IMG/VR virus record: IMGVR_UViG_3300036985_002636
Span: 1 to 29,539 of that record
Direction: 5' to 3' (one strand)
DNA: 29,539 bases
From: a virus
Shown here: positions 1-8,783 of the stretch, piece after piece
Numbering within the stretch: position 1 is the first letter of the stretch
Layout of the letters: every line of letters begins with the position of its first letter
Notes under the pieces: generated by a model
Seen by the model: only the letters and a program-made list of their open reading frames with translations
Database searches by the model: none
Told to the model about the DNA's origin: nothing
Translations under genes and position numbers: made by a program

Positions 1-127
1 ACGCTTTGGATTGCGTGAATTGGATTTGGTCTCTGATGATAGCTGCTTGAGCAATCGTCAATCCACCAACAACACCTGCGTATATTATTGGAATTGGTGG
101 TGGTGCCTTTAGAGCCAATGCGTTCAA
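1..127. repeat. Terminal direct repeat marking a circular contig
   Basis: Bases 1-127 are identical to bases 29413-29539. The reading frame of the tape measure gene continues without interruption through the repeat (2932 and 127 are in the same codon phase). This is best read as assembly overlap of a circular or circularly permuted genome. The length of 127 equals a commonly used maximal assembly k-mer, so it is probably not a biological terminal repeat. The unit genome would be 29,412 bp. Confidence 0.95.
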
Positions 128-2932
128 CACAGCGTTTGCTCCTGTTGCTAATGCGGTTGCTAGTGAGAATTGTAGTTCTTGTATTCTTGCCTTTTTCTCA
201 ATCTCAAATCTTTCTTTAGCAAACTTTTTCTGAACTGCTAGTCTTTGAGCATCAATCTTTTTGTTTTCTTTTTCACTTATAGTATTTGCCTCACCAATAA
301 TAGCCAATGCGGTTTCTTGTTTGTATTGTAATTGTTCTAACAATAGTGAGTTCTGTGCGTTTATTAAAGTATTCATCTGACCTAAAATCTGATTAAAAAC
401 CTCTAATACAACATCAGCAATTTCTCTAATAGTTTTAAGAGTTTTGGTAAAACTTTCTTCAGTTTCTGTTGGTAATTGTTTTAATTTATTTTCTATCTCA
501 TTTAAGAGTTTGATAAATGGGTTGTTTTGTAATCCAAACTGATTGGCGAACTCTTCCCCAACAATTTTTAGATATGCTGATAGTTTTTCTAACTCCGCAC
601 GGGACTTACCTTCAATATCGTTGATACCTTCTTCTACCCCACCGAAAATTGCCATCACACCATCTTTACCAAACTTCGCAAGGTATTTGTCTGCGTTGTT
701 GAATATGTCTGTGAATATGGTTGCGAACCCATCAGCATTTTGCTCAAAGTATTCTCTGACCCCTTGTAATGCTTCAGGTTTAATTGGAGCCTCAATTGCT
801 TCTTTATTTGCCTTAATCTTCTCGGTATTCTTTTCAGCCTCATCACCAACTTTTCTTAAACCAATTACGAACTCACTACTGCCTTTAATTTGATTAGCAA
901 TTTCTTTGGTAATATTTCCTAATGATTTTAACTCTTCATTTAATGCGCTAATTCTTTCACCCGCTAATTTCTTTGTATTTTCATCACCTGTCTGTTCTAA
1001 TTTTTTTTGTTCTTTAATTTCATCAAGTATCTTTGCTCGTCTTTCGTCAATCGTTAAATTATCACCACCAATCTTAAATGTCTTACTAACAGCAGCATTT
1101 ATTTGATTTTCAATATCAACAATTCTTTGACCTGATACAGACCTATTCAATAATAGTTTAGCATATAGTTCTTCTATAGCACGAAGATTTTTTAAGTCCT
1201 CTTCTGATGCTAAAGGTGTGAATGAAACATTTTCCCCATTTTGTGTTATACCTTCATAAATCCCTTTGATTGCTGATGCTCTATCTTCAAGGGTCTTAAA
1301 GTAATCTATAAACGCTAATTTACTTTCCTCGTTTACATTTATTAGTTGTTCTGAAATACCAGGATATATTCTTTCAGCAAAATCAACAAAACTTTGGAAA
1401 CCTGTAATTTCAGTTAAATCTAATTTACCACTCTTTAAGCTCTCATCAATAACCTTGAATAACTTATCATAACCATCTTTTAATGCTTCAGCCTCTTTTT
1501 CACTTGGAATAATCTTAAAGAAGGTTTCTTGTAATTCTTTAATAATCTTATTAGAACCTGATTGTAGTTTATCAGCAACACTCTGAAGATATGACGATTG
1601 TTCGTCAATTACCTGTTGTTGTTTTTCCAATATTTCTGATTGAACTTTTAGTTCTGTTTGTCCGTATTTTTGTAATGTAGTATTAAGTTGATTATACAAA
1701 TCAATCTCATTTTGTATTGCGACAAGTTGTTTGTCTTGTGCTTGAGTATTCTTCTGTGTTGCTGTCGTATTACCATTAAGAGCTGTTGTTGCTGACTTAA
1801 CGGCATCTGCCTCATCAATAAATGATAGAGCAACCTTCTTCTGAATATCTAATGTTTTTTGTGTGTTTGCTCTGTTGGCATTATCAACAGCCTCCAAAGT
1901 TTTATTGATTTGTATTGTGCCTTTAACGAAATCTTGTCTACCTGAAGCGTAGGCTTCTTGTAATGATTTTTGACGCTGAACTGCTCTTTCTTCAGCTGTC
2001 TGTTGAAGTTTTAACTCTTCTGTAAAAATCCTTGTAAGTTCATTAAGGGCTGCTCTTGAACGAGCCAACTTACTAACACTTTCAATAAGGTTATCATTAG
2101 CCTTCTTAATGTCTTCTAAACTTACCTTTTCCAAATCCTGATTTTTTAAGTAATCAGGGTATTGTTGTTGAATGGCTTTAATAGCTTTATTTCTATTATC
2201 TTTTGAGATGGTTTCTTTCTCGGTAAGAGCAATAAGGGGAATAACTTTTTTAAGTTCTTCGTCTCTAATCTCAAGACCCTCTTTTGTGATTTTACCAAGT
2301 TCATCTTCTTTTACTTTTAACTCATCAACCGCTAATGTTGTTTTCTTAACACCACTAGTAAAATAAGCATATGCTAAAGTTAGTGCTCCCAAAGCAGCAA
2401 CAACTAAACCAATCGGATTAGCTGCCAGTGCCGCATTAAACGCTGTCTGAACCGCAGTTGCCGCTGTAGTGATTGCTGTTAAAGCCTTCTGTTTAATTGA
2501 TGATAAAGTGATTTGGTTGTCCGCCAATTCCCTTTTGATTTGGAATATACCAAGTGCGGTATTCAACACTCCAAGAGCTTGTGCTTCTGCTCTTTGGACT
2601 GCTTCTAGATTTTCACTATTAGAAACGAAAATACCAATTACACCAGATAGGATTTGGAATGATGATATTAAAACACCGACAGATGCGTTGAGAGCATTAA
2701 ATCTTTTTTCAGCCCCCAATCCTTCGGTTGCCTTATCAATATCATCAATCTTACTTCTTAATTTTTGTATGTTGGCAGTTGTCTCCTGAAACGCTTTACT
2801 ACCAAAGTCCAAAGTTTTTAACTTTGCTTGTAGTGAAGTCAATTCTGTTTCTAACCCCTGTAGGTTTGAGATTACTTTTTCCTGACCTTCAGAAGTAATT
2901 TTAATACCAATCGCAATAGTTTTTTGAGCCAT
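1..2932 (-). CDS. Tail tape measure protein, N-terminal and central part (gene crosses contig ends)
   Basis: Translating from the ATG at 2930-2932 gives an open frame to base 1 with no stop. After closing the circle it continues at 29412 and ends at 29102, for 1,080 aa in total. The protein starts MAQKTIAIGIKI. It is rich in Lys/Glu/Asp/Ser helical segments typical of a rod-like protein lining the tail tube. A hydrophobic stretch near residues 165-190 (around NPIGLVVAALGALTLAYAYF) is typical of tape measures. It follows the 835-aa tail protein after 6 bases. With the usual figure of about 1.5 angstroms of tail per residue, the tail would be roughly 160 nm. That length, the G/GT pair upstream and the absence of sheath or contractile baseplate genes support a siphovirus. 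The function is inferred from size, composition and context; the open frame is seen directly. Confidence 0.88.
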   Translation of the reverse strand, partial: MAQKTIAIGIKITSEGQEKVISNLQGLETELTSLQAKLKTLDFGSKAFQETTANIQKLRSKIDDIDKATEGLGAEKRFNALNASVGVLISSFQILSGVIGIFVSNSENLEAVQRAEAQALGVLNTALGIFQIKRELADNQITLSSIKQKALTAITTAATAVQTAFNAALAANPIGLVVAALGALTLAYAYFTSGVKKTTLAVDELKVKEDELGKITKEGLEIRDEELKKVIPLIALTEKETISKDNRNKAIKAIQQQYPDYLKNQDLEKVSLEDIKKANDNLIESVSKLARSRAALNELTRIFTEELKLQQTAEERAVQRQKSLQEAYASGRQDFVKGTIQINKTLEAVDNANRANTQKTLDIQKKVALSFIDEADAVKSATTALNGNTTATQKNTQAQDKQLVAIQNEIDLYNQLNTTLQKYGQTELKVQSEILEKQQQVIDEQSSYLQSVADKLQSGSNKIIKELQETFFKIIPSEKEAEALKDGYDKLFKVIDESLKSGKLDLTEITGFQSFVDFAERIYPGISEQLINVNEESKLAFIDYFKTLEDRASAIKGIYEGITQNGENVSFTPLASEEDLKNLRAIEELYAKLLLNRSVSGQRIVDIENQINAAVSKTFKIGGDNLTIDERRAKILDEIKEQKKLEQTGDENTKKLAGERISALNEELKSLGNITKEIANQIKGSSEFVIGLRKVGDEAEKNTEKIKANKEAIEAPIKPEALQGVREYFEQNADGFATIFTDIFNNADKYLAKFGKDGVMAIFGGVEEGINDIEGKSRAELEKLSAYLKIVGEEFANQFGLQNNPFIKLLNEIENKLKQLPTETEESFTKTLKTIREIADVVLEVFNQILGQMNTLINAQNSLLLEQLQYKQETALAIIGEANTISEKENKKIDAQRLAVQKKFAKERFEIEKKARIQELQFSLATALATGANAVLNALALKAPPPIPIIYAGVVGGLTIAQAAIIRDQIQFTQSKA

Positions 2933-2938
2933 AATATA

Positions 2939-5446
2939 TTAGCAGGTTGTAAAGTTTTGGAGTAATCCGTTCTCCGCTACTTGATAAATAGTTGGTTGCC
3001 CACTTTCCTTTAGTAGTATACCTTCAGAAACAGGGTTTGATGCTGATGTATCGTAATATACATTACAACCAGCTGAAAGAATACCGCAGTTAGAATACAC
3101 CAATAAACTACCAGCAGTTTCATTACACATATTCAATATGTCGTTTGATGTGAATAGTGTGTATGAGAATGTTGAACCTGTCGGTGTTGGAATGGTTGGT
3201 TCAATTGCTTGTTGGTAAGTTGGGGGTATTAAACCTTCCTCAACAATATCATATGGTAATTTAATAAAATCACACTTTACCAAGTTCACATTCGTAATAT
3301 CCGCATCGTTCATATTCAATAATCTCCACCAAGCGTTTTGGAAGTAGACCCTGTCGTTAAACTGAATATCATTTATTTCCGTTGGGGTGAGCTTAAATGT
3401 CCCCGAGAATATCTTTGTATCATCTGCGTATAACGGGTCAATCCTACTAGTCCAAAAATCGTTATACACATCGTTTATACTATAACCTACATAAGTGTCG
3501 TTTGCTGCCTGCCAGTAATCATACTGACTTCCAATATTCAAGTCAGAGAATATTGATGGGAAATATTCATACGCACTCAAGTGAGAAATCGCACCATACT
3601 TTGTATGTGGAGTTGAAGTAATCCCACTCAAGATGTAGATGTTTACAGGAGAACCTGAAATAGTTGCGTCCATCAAACCATTATAGAAACCTAATCTGAT
3701 ATCAGAACCTAACATCTGAAATTGAGCTTCTATTGTATCGGCACCCCTAATCCAAGTGTAGATGTGTGGGATTAGAATATTACTTTCTGTTTCCCCATCA
3801 AATGTGGCAATCGGTAAAGGTGCGAATGGTATTGTGATTGTCTCTTGTCCGCTGTGGAATGCTGTTGGACTGATGTATCTGAATGTTCCAAAGTTTTGGT
3901 TTCTACTCTGTCTGTTGATTACAGAATATCTATCATCACTATCTTTGTAAGTTATGATGTATTCTTTCTTTAACGAGTTGGTTGGGGATAAAACATACCC
4001 TTGTGATAAATCCAATTTTTGAGACCAGTTCCTATCAATTCCTTGAGAGTAATAAGTGTCCCATTTTTCAATCAAAAGGTTTCTATCACCCTTTGGTATT
4101 ACCACCAAGTTAAACAACGACACGAGACCCTTAAAGAAATCCAAACAGGTTATTTCTGTTGGTAGGTTGTTTTGTATTAAGACATTATCTGATGCTGAAA
4201 TAATTGGTGAAGTCCATAACTCCCAATAAGCCGAATTGATATACAATTCTGCGTCGGGGTCTCCACCTGTGTTTTGTCTTGAGTAGTATAAAGCAACCCT
4301 ACGACCAGCAGGGATTGTTGCGTTTATGAAAACATCACCAACGATGGTCGGTGCCGATAAATTGAAAATGGTAATACCCTGTATCTGATTATAGATTGTT
4401 CCATCATCAACATCTTTAATGGCAACATTCAGATATGTGGCAGGGAGATATGAATATCTTACAGAGATATTAAATCCGAACTTGAACTTGTATGTTCCTG
4501 ATACGGCTGTTGTAAAAAAGTGTCCTCTGTTTTGGAATGAAATAGAGGGGGAGAATATGTTGAGTGGGTCATTTAATTCTTGTCTAAAAATGAAACCCTT
4601 AAAGTAATTTGTATTGTAGTTTCCGTCAGCAAAATCTACATAATATCTATCATCTCTTACACTAAAGATATTGGCGTTTTCTGTAGCAGCACTTGAGGTA
4701 AATGCCCCCATCGTTTGTTGAGTTTTAGCCAGTGCGAATATACCCTCAAAATATGGACTATCAAAAAACGAACTATCATAGGTAAAATTAGCATAATCAA
4801 AGATTTGGTCTACAAGATATTTTACATTCACCCAAGGCGCAAATTGATTTACCGATAAAGGATTTCCACTATTGGTAAAACCTGATGCTCCTGTTTGGAA
4901 ATAACTATAATACTGGTTTGTATCATAACCATAAAAACCGAGTGGGTATACGATTGTCCCTGTAATACCTGTGTAGTTCGCATATGAACCACCAGAGTAG
5001 TTCCAACTTTCTATGATATTATCGTAGGTTAAAGGGTGTGTTAAATCTATAAATGGTAAGTCAGTTAGTTTTCTATCCTGAATGGTATTAGCAAAGTCAG
5101 GTAATGATTGTGTTAAGAACAATTCATAAAACCCCCCGTTAAACGCAATACCAACTTGGGTCAATCTACTCTCACCTACAAACACATCAGCACCTGCGTA
5201 TTTAACCACAGCGTTTACCACAACACTCTCATCAAAATTACTTCCATTCACATTATACACGGATTGAAAGAACTTGTTGTTCTTCTGTGAGAAGGGGACT
5301 TGGAAGGTCTTGGAGTATGTTGATATACGGGTTGTAAAGTCCTCAATATCCTCAAAGGTTTTATTGATGGATATGCTCATTTCTGAACCAGTATCTAACG
5401 AATACCAAACACTATCGGTGTTTGATTGAAGCCATAATTCTATCAT
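2939..5446 (-). CDS. Large tail protein (835 aa), distal tail/baseplate candidate
   Basis: Begins MIELWLQSNTDSVWYSLDTG and resembles tail proteins of Bacteroidota siphophages. Its N-terminal part reads like the 'settings plus deviation' tail domain (FTTRISTYSKTFQVPFSQKN, then GESRLTQVGIAFNGGFYELFL). Most of the protein looks beta-rich with many Tyr, Asn and Thr. The C-terminus (about the last 75 residues) contains four cysteines and resembles a small Cys-stapled beta domain, like repeats in the neighbouring 758-aa protein. It starts 3 bases after that gene's stop and ends 6 bases before the tape measure start. A distal-tail, hub or baseplate role is inferred from position and size; I cannot name an exact family. 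Confidence 0.6.
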   Translation of the reverse strand: MIELWLQSNTDSVWYSLDTGSEMSISINKTFEDIEDFTTRISTYSKTFQVPFSQKNNKFFQSVYNVNGSNFDESVVVNAVVKYAGADVFVGESRLTQVGIAFNGGFYELFLTQSLPDFANTIQDRKLTDLPFIDLTHPLTYDNIIESWNYSGGSYANYTGITGTIVYPLGFYGYDTNQYYSYFQTGASGFTNSGNPLSVNQFAPWVNVKYLVDQIFDYANFTYDSSFFDSPYFEGIFALAKTQQTMGAFTSSAATENANIFSVRDDRYYVDFADGNYNTNYFKGFIFRQELNDPLNIFSPSISFQNRGHFFTTAVSGTYKFKFGFNISVRYSYLPATYLNVAIKDVDDGTIYNQIQGITIFNLSAPTIVGDVFINATIPAGRRVALYYSRQNTGGDPDAELYINSAYWELWTSPIISASDNVLIQNNLPTEITCLDFFKGLVSLFNLVVIPKGDRNLLIEKWDTYYSQGIDRNWSQKLDLSQGYVLSPTNSLKKEYIITYKDSDDRYSVINRQSRNQNFGTFRYISPTAFHSGQETITIPFAPLPIATFDGETESNILIPHIYTWIRGADTIEAQFQMLGSDIRLGFYNGLMDATISGSPVNIYILSGITSTPHTKYGAISHLSAYEYFPSIFSDLNIGSQYDYWQAANDTYVGYSINDVYNDFWTSRIDPLYADDTKIFSGTFKLTPTEINDIQFNDRVYFQNAWWRLLNMNDADITNVNLVKCDFIKLPYDIVEEGLIPPTYQQAIEPTIPTPTGSTFSYTLFTSNDILNMCNETAGSLLVYSNCGILSAGCNVYYDTSASNPVSEGILLKESGQPTIYQVAENGLLQNFTTC

Positions 5447-5449
5447 ATG

Positions 5450-7726
5450 TTATTCGTGGTTTTGTCTAATGGTATCGTAAGCCGATTTATACTCAATATT
5501 GATTTGGTATTTGTTGGAATTGATTTGGTAGTTTGGAACTACAACCTCTGTCTGTGTAATGACGATTGGCATTGGGACACCATCATCACCGATTAAATAA
5601 ACAGAGGGGGATTGGAACAATTCCTCACTCAACCACAACATCTCTGATTGTGGCATATATGATGTATAGATTACACCTGATTGAGAAATGTTCTGTGCCC
5701 ATACATTTCTTTTACTATTCCAACCATAGAACGATGTATCATTCCAACCCGTTGAATAAAGTTCAGGGGCTGATTGGTATATTTGTTTTTCAATACCATA
5801 ACCAACATCTTCTTTTGCTCTAAAGTTGTAGCTGTCCCAAGTCCCAAATGAGTTCATAAAGTAAACCACTCTGTCCCCTCCACCAGGGCTACACTCTTCA
5901 TCAACATAGAAGTAAAACTCTTCTGAAATTATAAGAGGTGCCAAACAAGTGTTTCCCGTGAAATTAGGACAAGGGAATGCTGATAATACCTCACTCTCAC
6001 TATCAAAGATGTAAGGGTATACAAGTGGGACTAATCCACCACCACCATAAGATATAATCTTGTATGGTTCATATTGATAATTGAAATATTGATTAGGGAA
6101 GATTGTTTCACCTGTGTATGAGAAATACATTAGCTCACCATTACAAAGGTTCTCTGCGATGATTGGATTACCCGTAGAGAGTGGGAGTGGTGTTGGTGTA
6201 GGAGTGGGAGTGGGACAAGGTGTTGCCGCACAAACATCTAATAAAGTTTCATTCCAAAGAACTGAACTTGGGAAAGGATAATTAGCACAAAGAATAGTCG
6301 CAACTGATGGGGGGAAACTCTGTGTGATTTCATTTCCACAACAACCTGTGTAGGTAATTGATAAAACATAATCCACATTTGTTGCCACTCCATATTCTCT
6401 ACAATCAGCAGAGAATGGTAAAGGACAAGTCCCCAATTCAACTACAGATAAACCACCAGCATCTACACTACCTTCACAAGCACAAACTATAACACTATCA
6501 TCAGCGGGAACTGAACCTGTTTGTTCGGTGTAATCACAATCACGATAAGTGAATATAGCAGGAAAATCAGGGTCAGGATTTATTATTTCGTAAGTTATAC
6601 AAACACACACATTACATTCGGTAATTGCTGTATAAGTCCAATCTCCTGGTGTCTCAAAACGAATAGAGTTCTGGCAAGCACAGAAGTTAGCAAAAGTTTC
6701 AGGTGCTAGTGAAATGGTTTCTGTTGTTCCACTACAACTCAAATACTCAAACTCTAATAAACTTTCTAATGATGGATTATAAACATCATAAGACCAACAA
6801 GAACACCCGTCAAACTCATCAATCTCGGGGTCTGGTGGAGTTGGAGTATCCAAAGTAGCCTCTAACTCTACCTTGTAGTATTTCGTTCCGTTAGGATAAA
6901 CAATTCCGTGTTCGGTAATGTTTGGAACACCAACCCCCAAGTAGATTACTTGTTGCTCATAAAAGTCAGGTGGGTTAGTCCAAAAGTGGTCGTAGTAATT
7001 ACAGAATGGACGACTTCCACAATTAGCCTCCACATTATAGGTTCTACCAGTATTGAGTAAATTATTATCTTCATCATAAAAACTAAACAACGCAGAATAA
7101 ACCTGACGAGCTGGTAAATCAACTTCAACATCATAATAATTTAATGCCGCTAAAGTTGAGTAATCTGTTGTTCTAATCCATCGGGTTCTTGGTGAGTTGG
7201 TTAAGAACCTTGAGGTATATTGGGGGAATGTCCCTGTCTGTCCCGTCAAATAGAATGGGACAAAGTCATATTGTTTTCCTTGAAACCATTGCTTCGTTCC
7301 GTTGTAGGTATAACTTACATTACTCCTAACTGCTGGCACACCAACACTACCAAAACCATTATAACCAATTATCACACCCGTTGGAGTGGTGGCATATTCT
7401 TCACCAACCATAATGGAGTATCCCAACATATTGTTCTGTAAATAACCCCAAGCAGCCAAGTGAATTGAGGTGTCCCCACTACAACCTTTGTTCGCTAAAT
7501 TGGAATTAGTGTAGTTCATTAAGATTGGGGATAAATCAATCTGACCCCAACCCTCTGATGATGGTGTTATTTTGAGTTGTGCTACTTGACCCTCATTTGT
7601 GAATACATCTACCACATAACGATATTTGTAATACGATGGGTCTGTGGCTGCTGTTGATATAAATTGAAAAACCAAGTTCGCATAAACTGGTTCTATTGAG
7701 TTTGGTTGTGCTAAAAATGTAATCAT
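5450..7726 (-). CDS. Tail protein with three Cys-rich beta repeats and a short PT linker (758 aa)
   Basis: The N-terminal 300 residues (MITFLAQPNSIEPVYANLVF...) form a beta-rich domain resembling tail proteins of Bacteroidota phages. Three Cys-rich repeats follow, roughly at residues 308-372, 374-433 and 437-503. They follow the pattern Cys...Tyr...Asn-Pro...Tyr...Cys...Cys-Ala-Cys...Cys. A short Pro-Thr linker (CPTPTPTPTPLPL, about residues 503-516) leads to a C-terminal domain rich in Tyr, Phe and Gly. The cysteines are odd for a virion protein and may form disulfides after release from the cell. The start ATG overlaps the preceding stop in an ATGA. Position just upstream of the 835-aa tail protein and the tape measure suggests a tail-tip or host-contact component; this is inference. 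Confidence 0.55.
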   Translation of the reverse strand: MITFLAQPNSIEPVYANLVFQFISTAATDPSYYKYRYVVDVFTNEGQVAQLKITPSSEGWGQIDLSPILMNYTNSNLANKGCSGDTSIHLAAWGYLQNNMLGYSIMVGEEYATTPTGVIIGYNGFGSVGVPAVRSNVSYTYNGTKQWFQGKQYDFVPFYLTGQTGTFPQYTSRFLTNSPRTRWIRTTDYSTLAALNYYDVEVDLPARQVYSALFSFYDEDNNLLNTGRTYNVEANCGSRPFCNYYDHFWTNPPDFYEQQVIYLGVGVPNITEHGIVYPNGTKYYKVELEATLDTPTPPDPEIDEFDGCSCWSYDVYNPSLESLLEFEYLSCSGTTETISLAPETFANFCACQNSIRFETPGDWTYTAITECNVCVCITYEIINPDPDFPAIFTYRDCDYTEQTGSVPADDSVIVCACEGSVDAGGLSVVELGTCPLPFSADCREYGVATNVDYVLSITYTGCCGNEITQSFPPSVATILCANYPFPSSVLWNETLLDVCAATPCPTPTPTPTPLPLSTGNPIIAENLCNGELMYFSYTGETIFPNQYFNYQYEPYKIISYGGGGLVPLVYPYIFDSESEVLSAFPCPNFTGNTCLAPLIISEEFYFYVDEECSPGGGDRVVYFMNSFGTWDSYNFRAKEDVGYGIEKQIYQSAPELYSTGWNDTSFYGWNSKRNVWAQNISQSGVIYTSYMPQSEMLWLSEELFQSPSVYLIGDDGVPMPIVITQTEVVVPNYQINSNKYQINIEYKSAYDTIRQNHE

Positions 7727-8316
7727 AGTCCGATGGCTATATTGTATGTTTCTCTTCCGATAAGATTTATTCTATCAAATATGTCTCCCAATTCTTCTCT
7801 TAAAACTGCGTCTACATATTCGGGTCTTTCCATTAAGTTATTCACATAATCGTATGTGTCGTTCATAAAGTCCTCCTGAAATAAAGCATAACCCGCATAA
7901 CCCGCTTCTGATAGATTTTTTGATACTGCGTATGCTACAGATTTTGCTTCAGCAGCAGGGACTTTCATTTTGTTTATTACCCATAATTTAAGTTGTCCTT
8001 CAACAACTTTCTTGGGTAATGGCTTTCTTGGTTTTGAGCCAGTCCCAAATACATAATCAACACCATAGTCATTCATTAAAACGAATATTTCTCCGTCCTG
8101 AATTGTGTATGATACTGACTTGTATAATGAACCTTCTTGAAAATTGGAACTGAAGTTATACCTACCAGGTATTGCTATTGTTCTACCTTTCCAACTTGTT
8201 GACCTAGCCTTTGTTCTTCTTGGTGATTTGGTATACCTGTCCCTCTTGATTAGGATTTCTTCCCTAATCTTCTCAACCATAAACTTACCAACATCATTCA
8301 AGAAGTTTTCAATCAT
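7723..8316 (-). CDS. HK97 gp10-like neck/tail-completion protein candidate (197 aa)
   Basis: I place the start at the ATG at 8314-8316, which overlaps the upstream stop as TAATG. The longer frame from 8334 would need a TTG start. The protein begins MIENFLNDVGKFMVEKIREE. It then has a basic segment (KRDRYTKSPRRTKARS) and a beta segment with LYKSVSYTIQDGEIFVLMNDYGVDYVFGTG. That arrangement is reminiscent of the HK97 gp10-like neck proteins, which end in a 'Y..Y.e.G' type signature. It sits between the G/GT chaperone block and the large tail proteins, consistent with a neck or tail terminator role. The family match is by eye and not firm. Confidence 0.5.
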   Translation of the reverse strand: MIENFLNDVGKFMVEKIREEILIKRDRYTKSPRRTKARSTSWKGRTIAIPGRYNFSSNFQEGSLYKSVSYTIQDGEIFVLMNDYGVDYVFGTGSKPRKPLPKKVVEGQLKLWVINKMKVPAAEAKSVAYAVSKNLSEAGYAGYALFQEDFMNDTYDYVNNLMERPEYVDAVLREELGDIFDRINLIGRETYNIAIGL

Positions 8317-8783
8317 TACACCGATGTATAACAAAGATTTGGATTATCAGGTAAACAAGCTGTTTGTTCTGCTACGATGACGATGTTTGCTTCAACTCCT
8401 ACCACTGCTTCCTTGAACCTGTCTATGAAGGGGGTAAATTGAACGGGTTGTTGAAGATAAAATCCACAATCTGTAAGTTGATTTGTGAAGAACGCATAGA
8501 AGTCATTTAAGATTTCGTGGCACAGAGACAAACTATCTAACTGGTTTGATTGTGCTTCCACCCCCACGAACTCATTTAACAAATCATAAATCATAATAGT
8601 CCAATTAAATGTTGTGTAAGTGTTATCTATACTACTTGGTTGTGGAACGCAGTGTATCGCAGGATATTCCGTAATGTAATCCTCCCTTGAGTAATCACTT
8701 AAATTACCCCAAGACCTTGTCTTCAATAACGGGTGTTGTATAGCGAATGCGTAGAATAATTGTATTTGGTCTGTATAAGTCAT
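8316..8783 (-). CDS. Neck or tail-completion protein candidate (155 aa)
   Basis: Begins MTYTDQIQLFYAFAIQHPLL. It looks like a compact alpha/beta protein of the kind found between connector and tail genes in Bacteroidota siphophages (a helix, then a beta strand region, ending in AVVGVEANIVIVAEQ). It contains four cysteines. Its ATG (8781-8783) touches the end of the GT reading frame, and its TAA overlaps the next ATG. A role in tail termination or head-tail joining follows from position only; I do not recognise the family with certainty. Confidence 0.45.
   Translation of the reverse strand: MTYTDQIQLFYAFAIQHPLLKTRSWGNLSDYSREDYITEYPAIHCVPQPSSIDNTYTTFNWTIMIYDLLNEFVGVEAQSNQLDSLSLCHEILNDFYAFFTNQLTDCGFYLQQPVQFTPFIDRFKEAVVGVEANIVIVAEQTACLPDNPNLCYTSV

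Noticed and set aside
1-127. Biological terminal repeat (LTR or phage direct terminal repeat)
   Set aside because: Exactly 127 bp, inside a coding gene with frame intact on both sides; better explained as assembly overlap.
543-893. Plus-strand ORFs across the tape measure gene
   Set aside because: They lie opposite a continuous minus-strand frame, have no promoters and no recognisable products.
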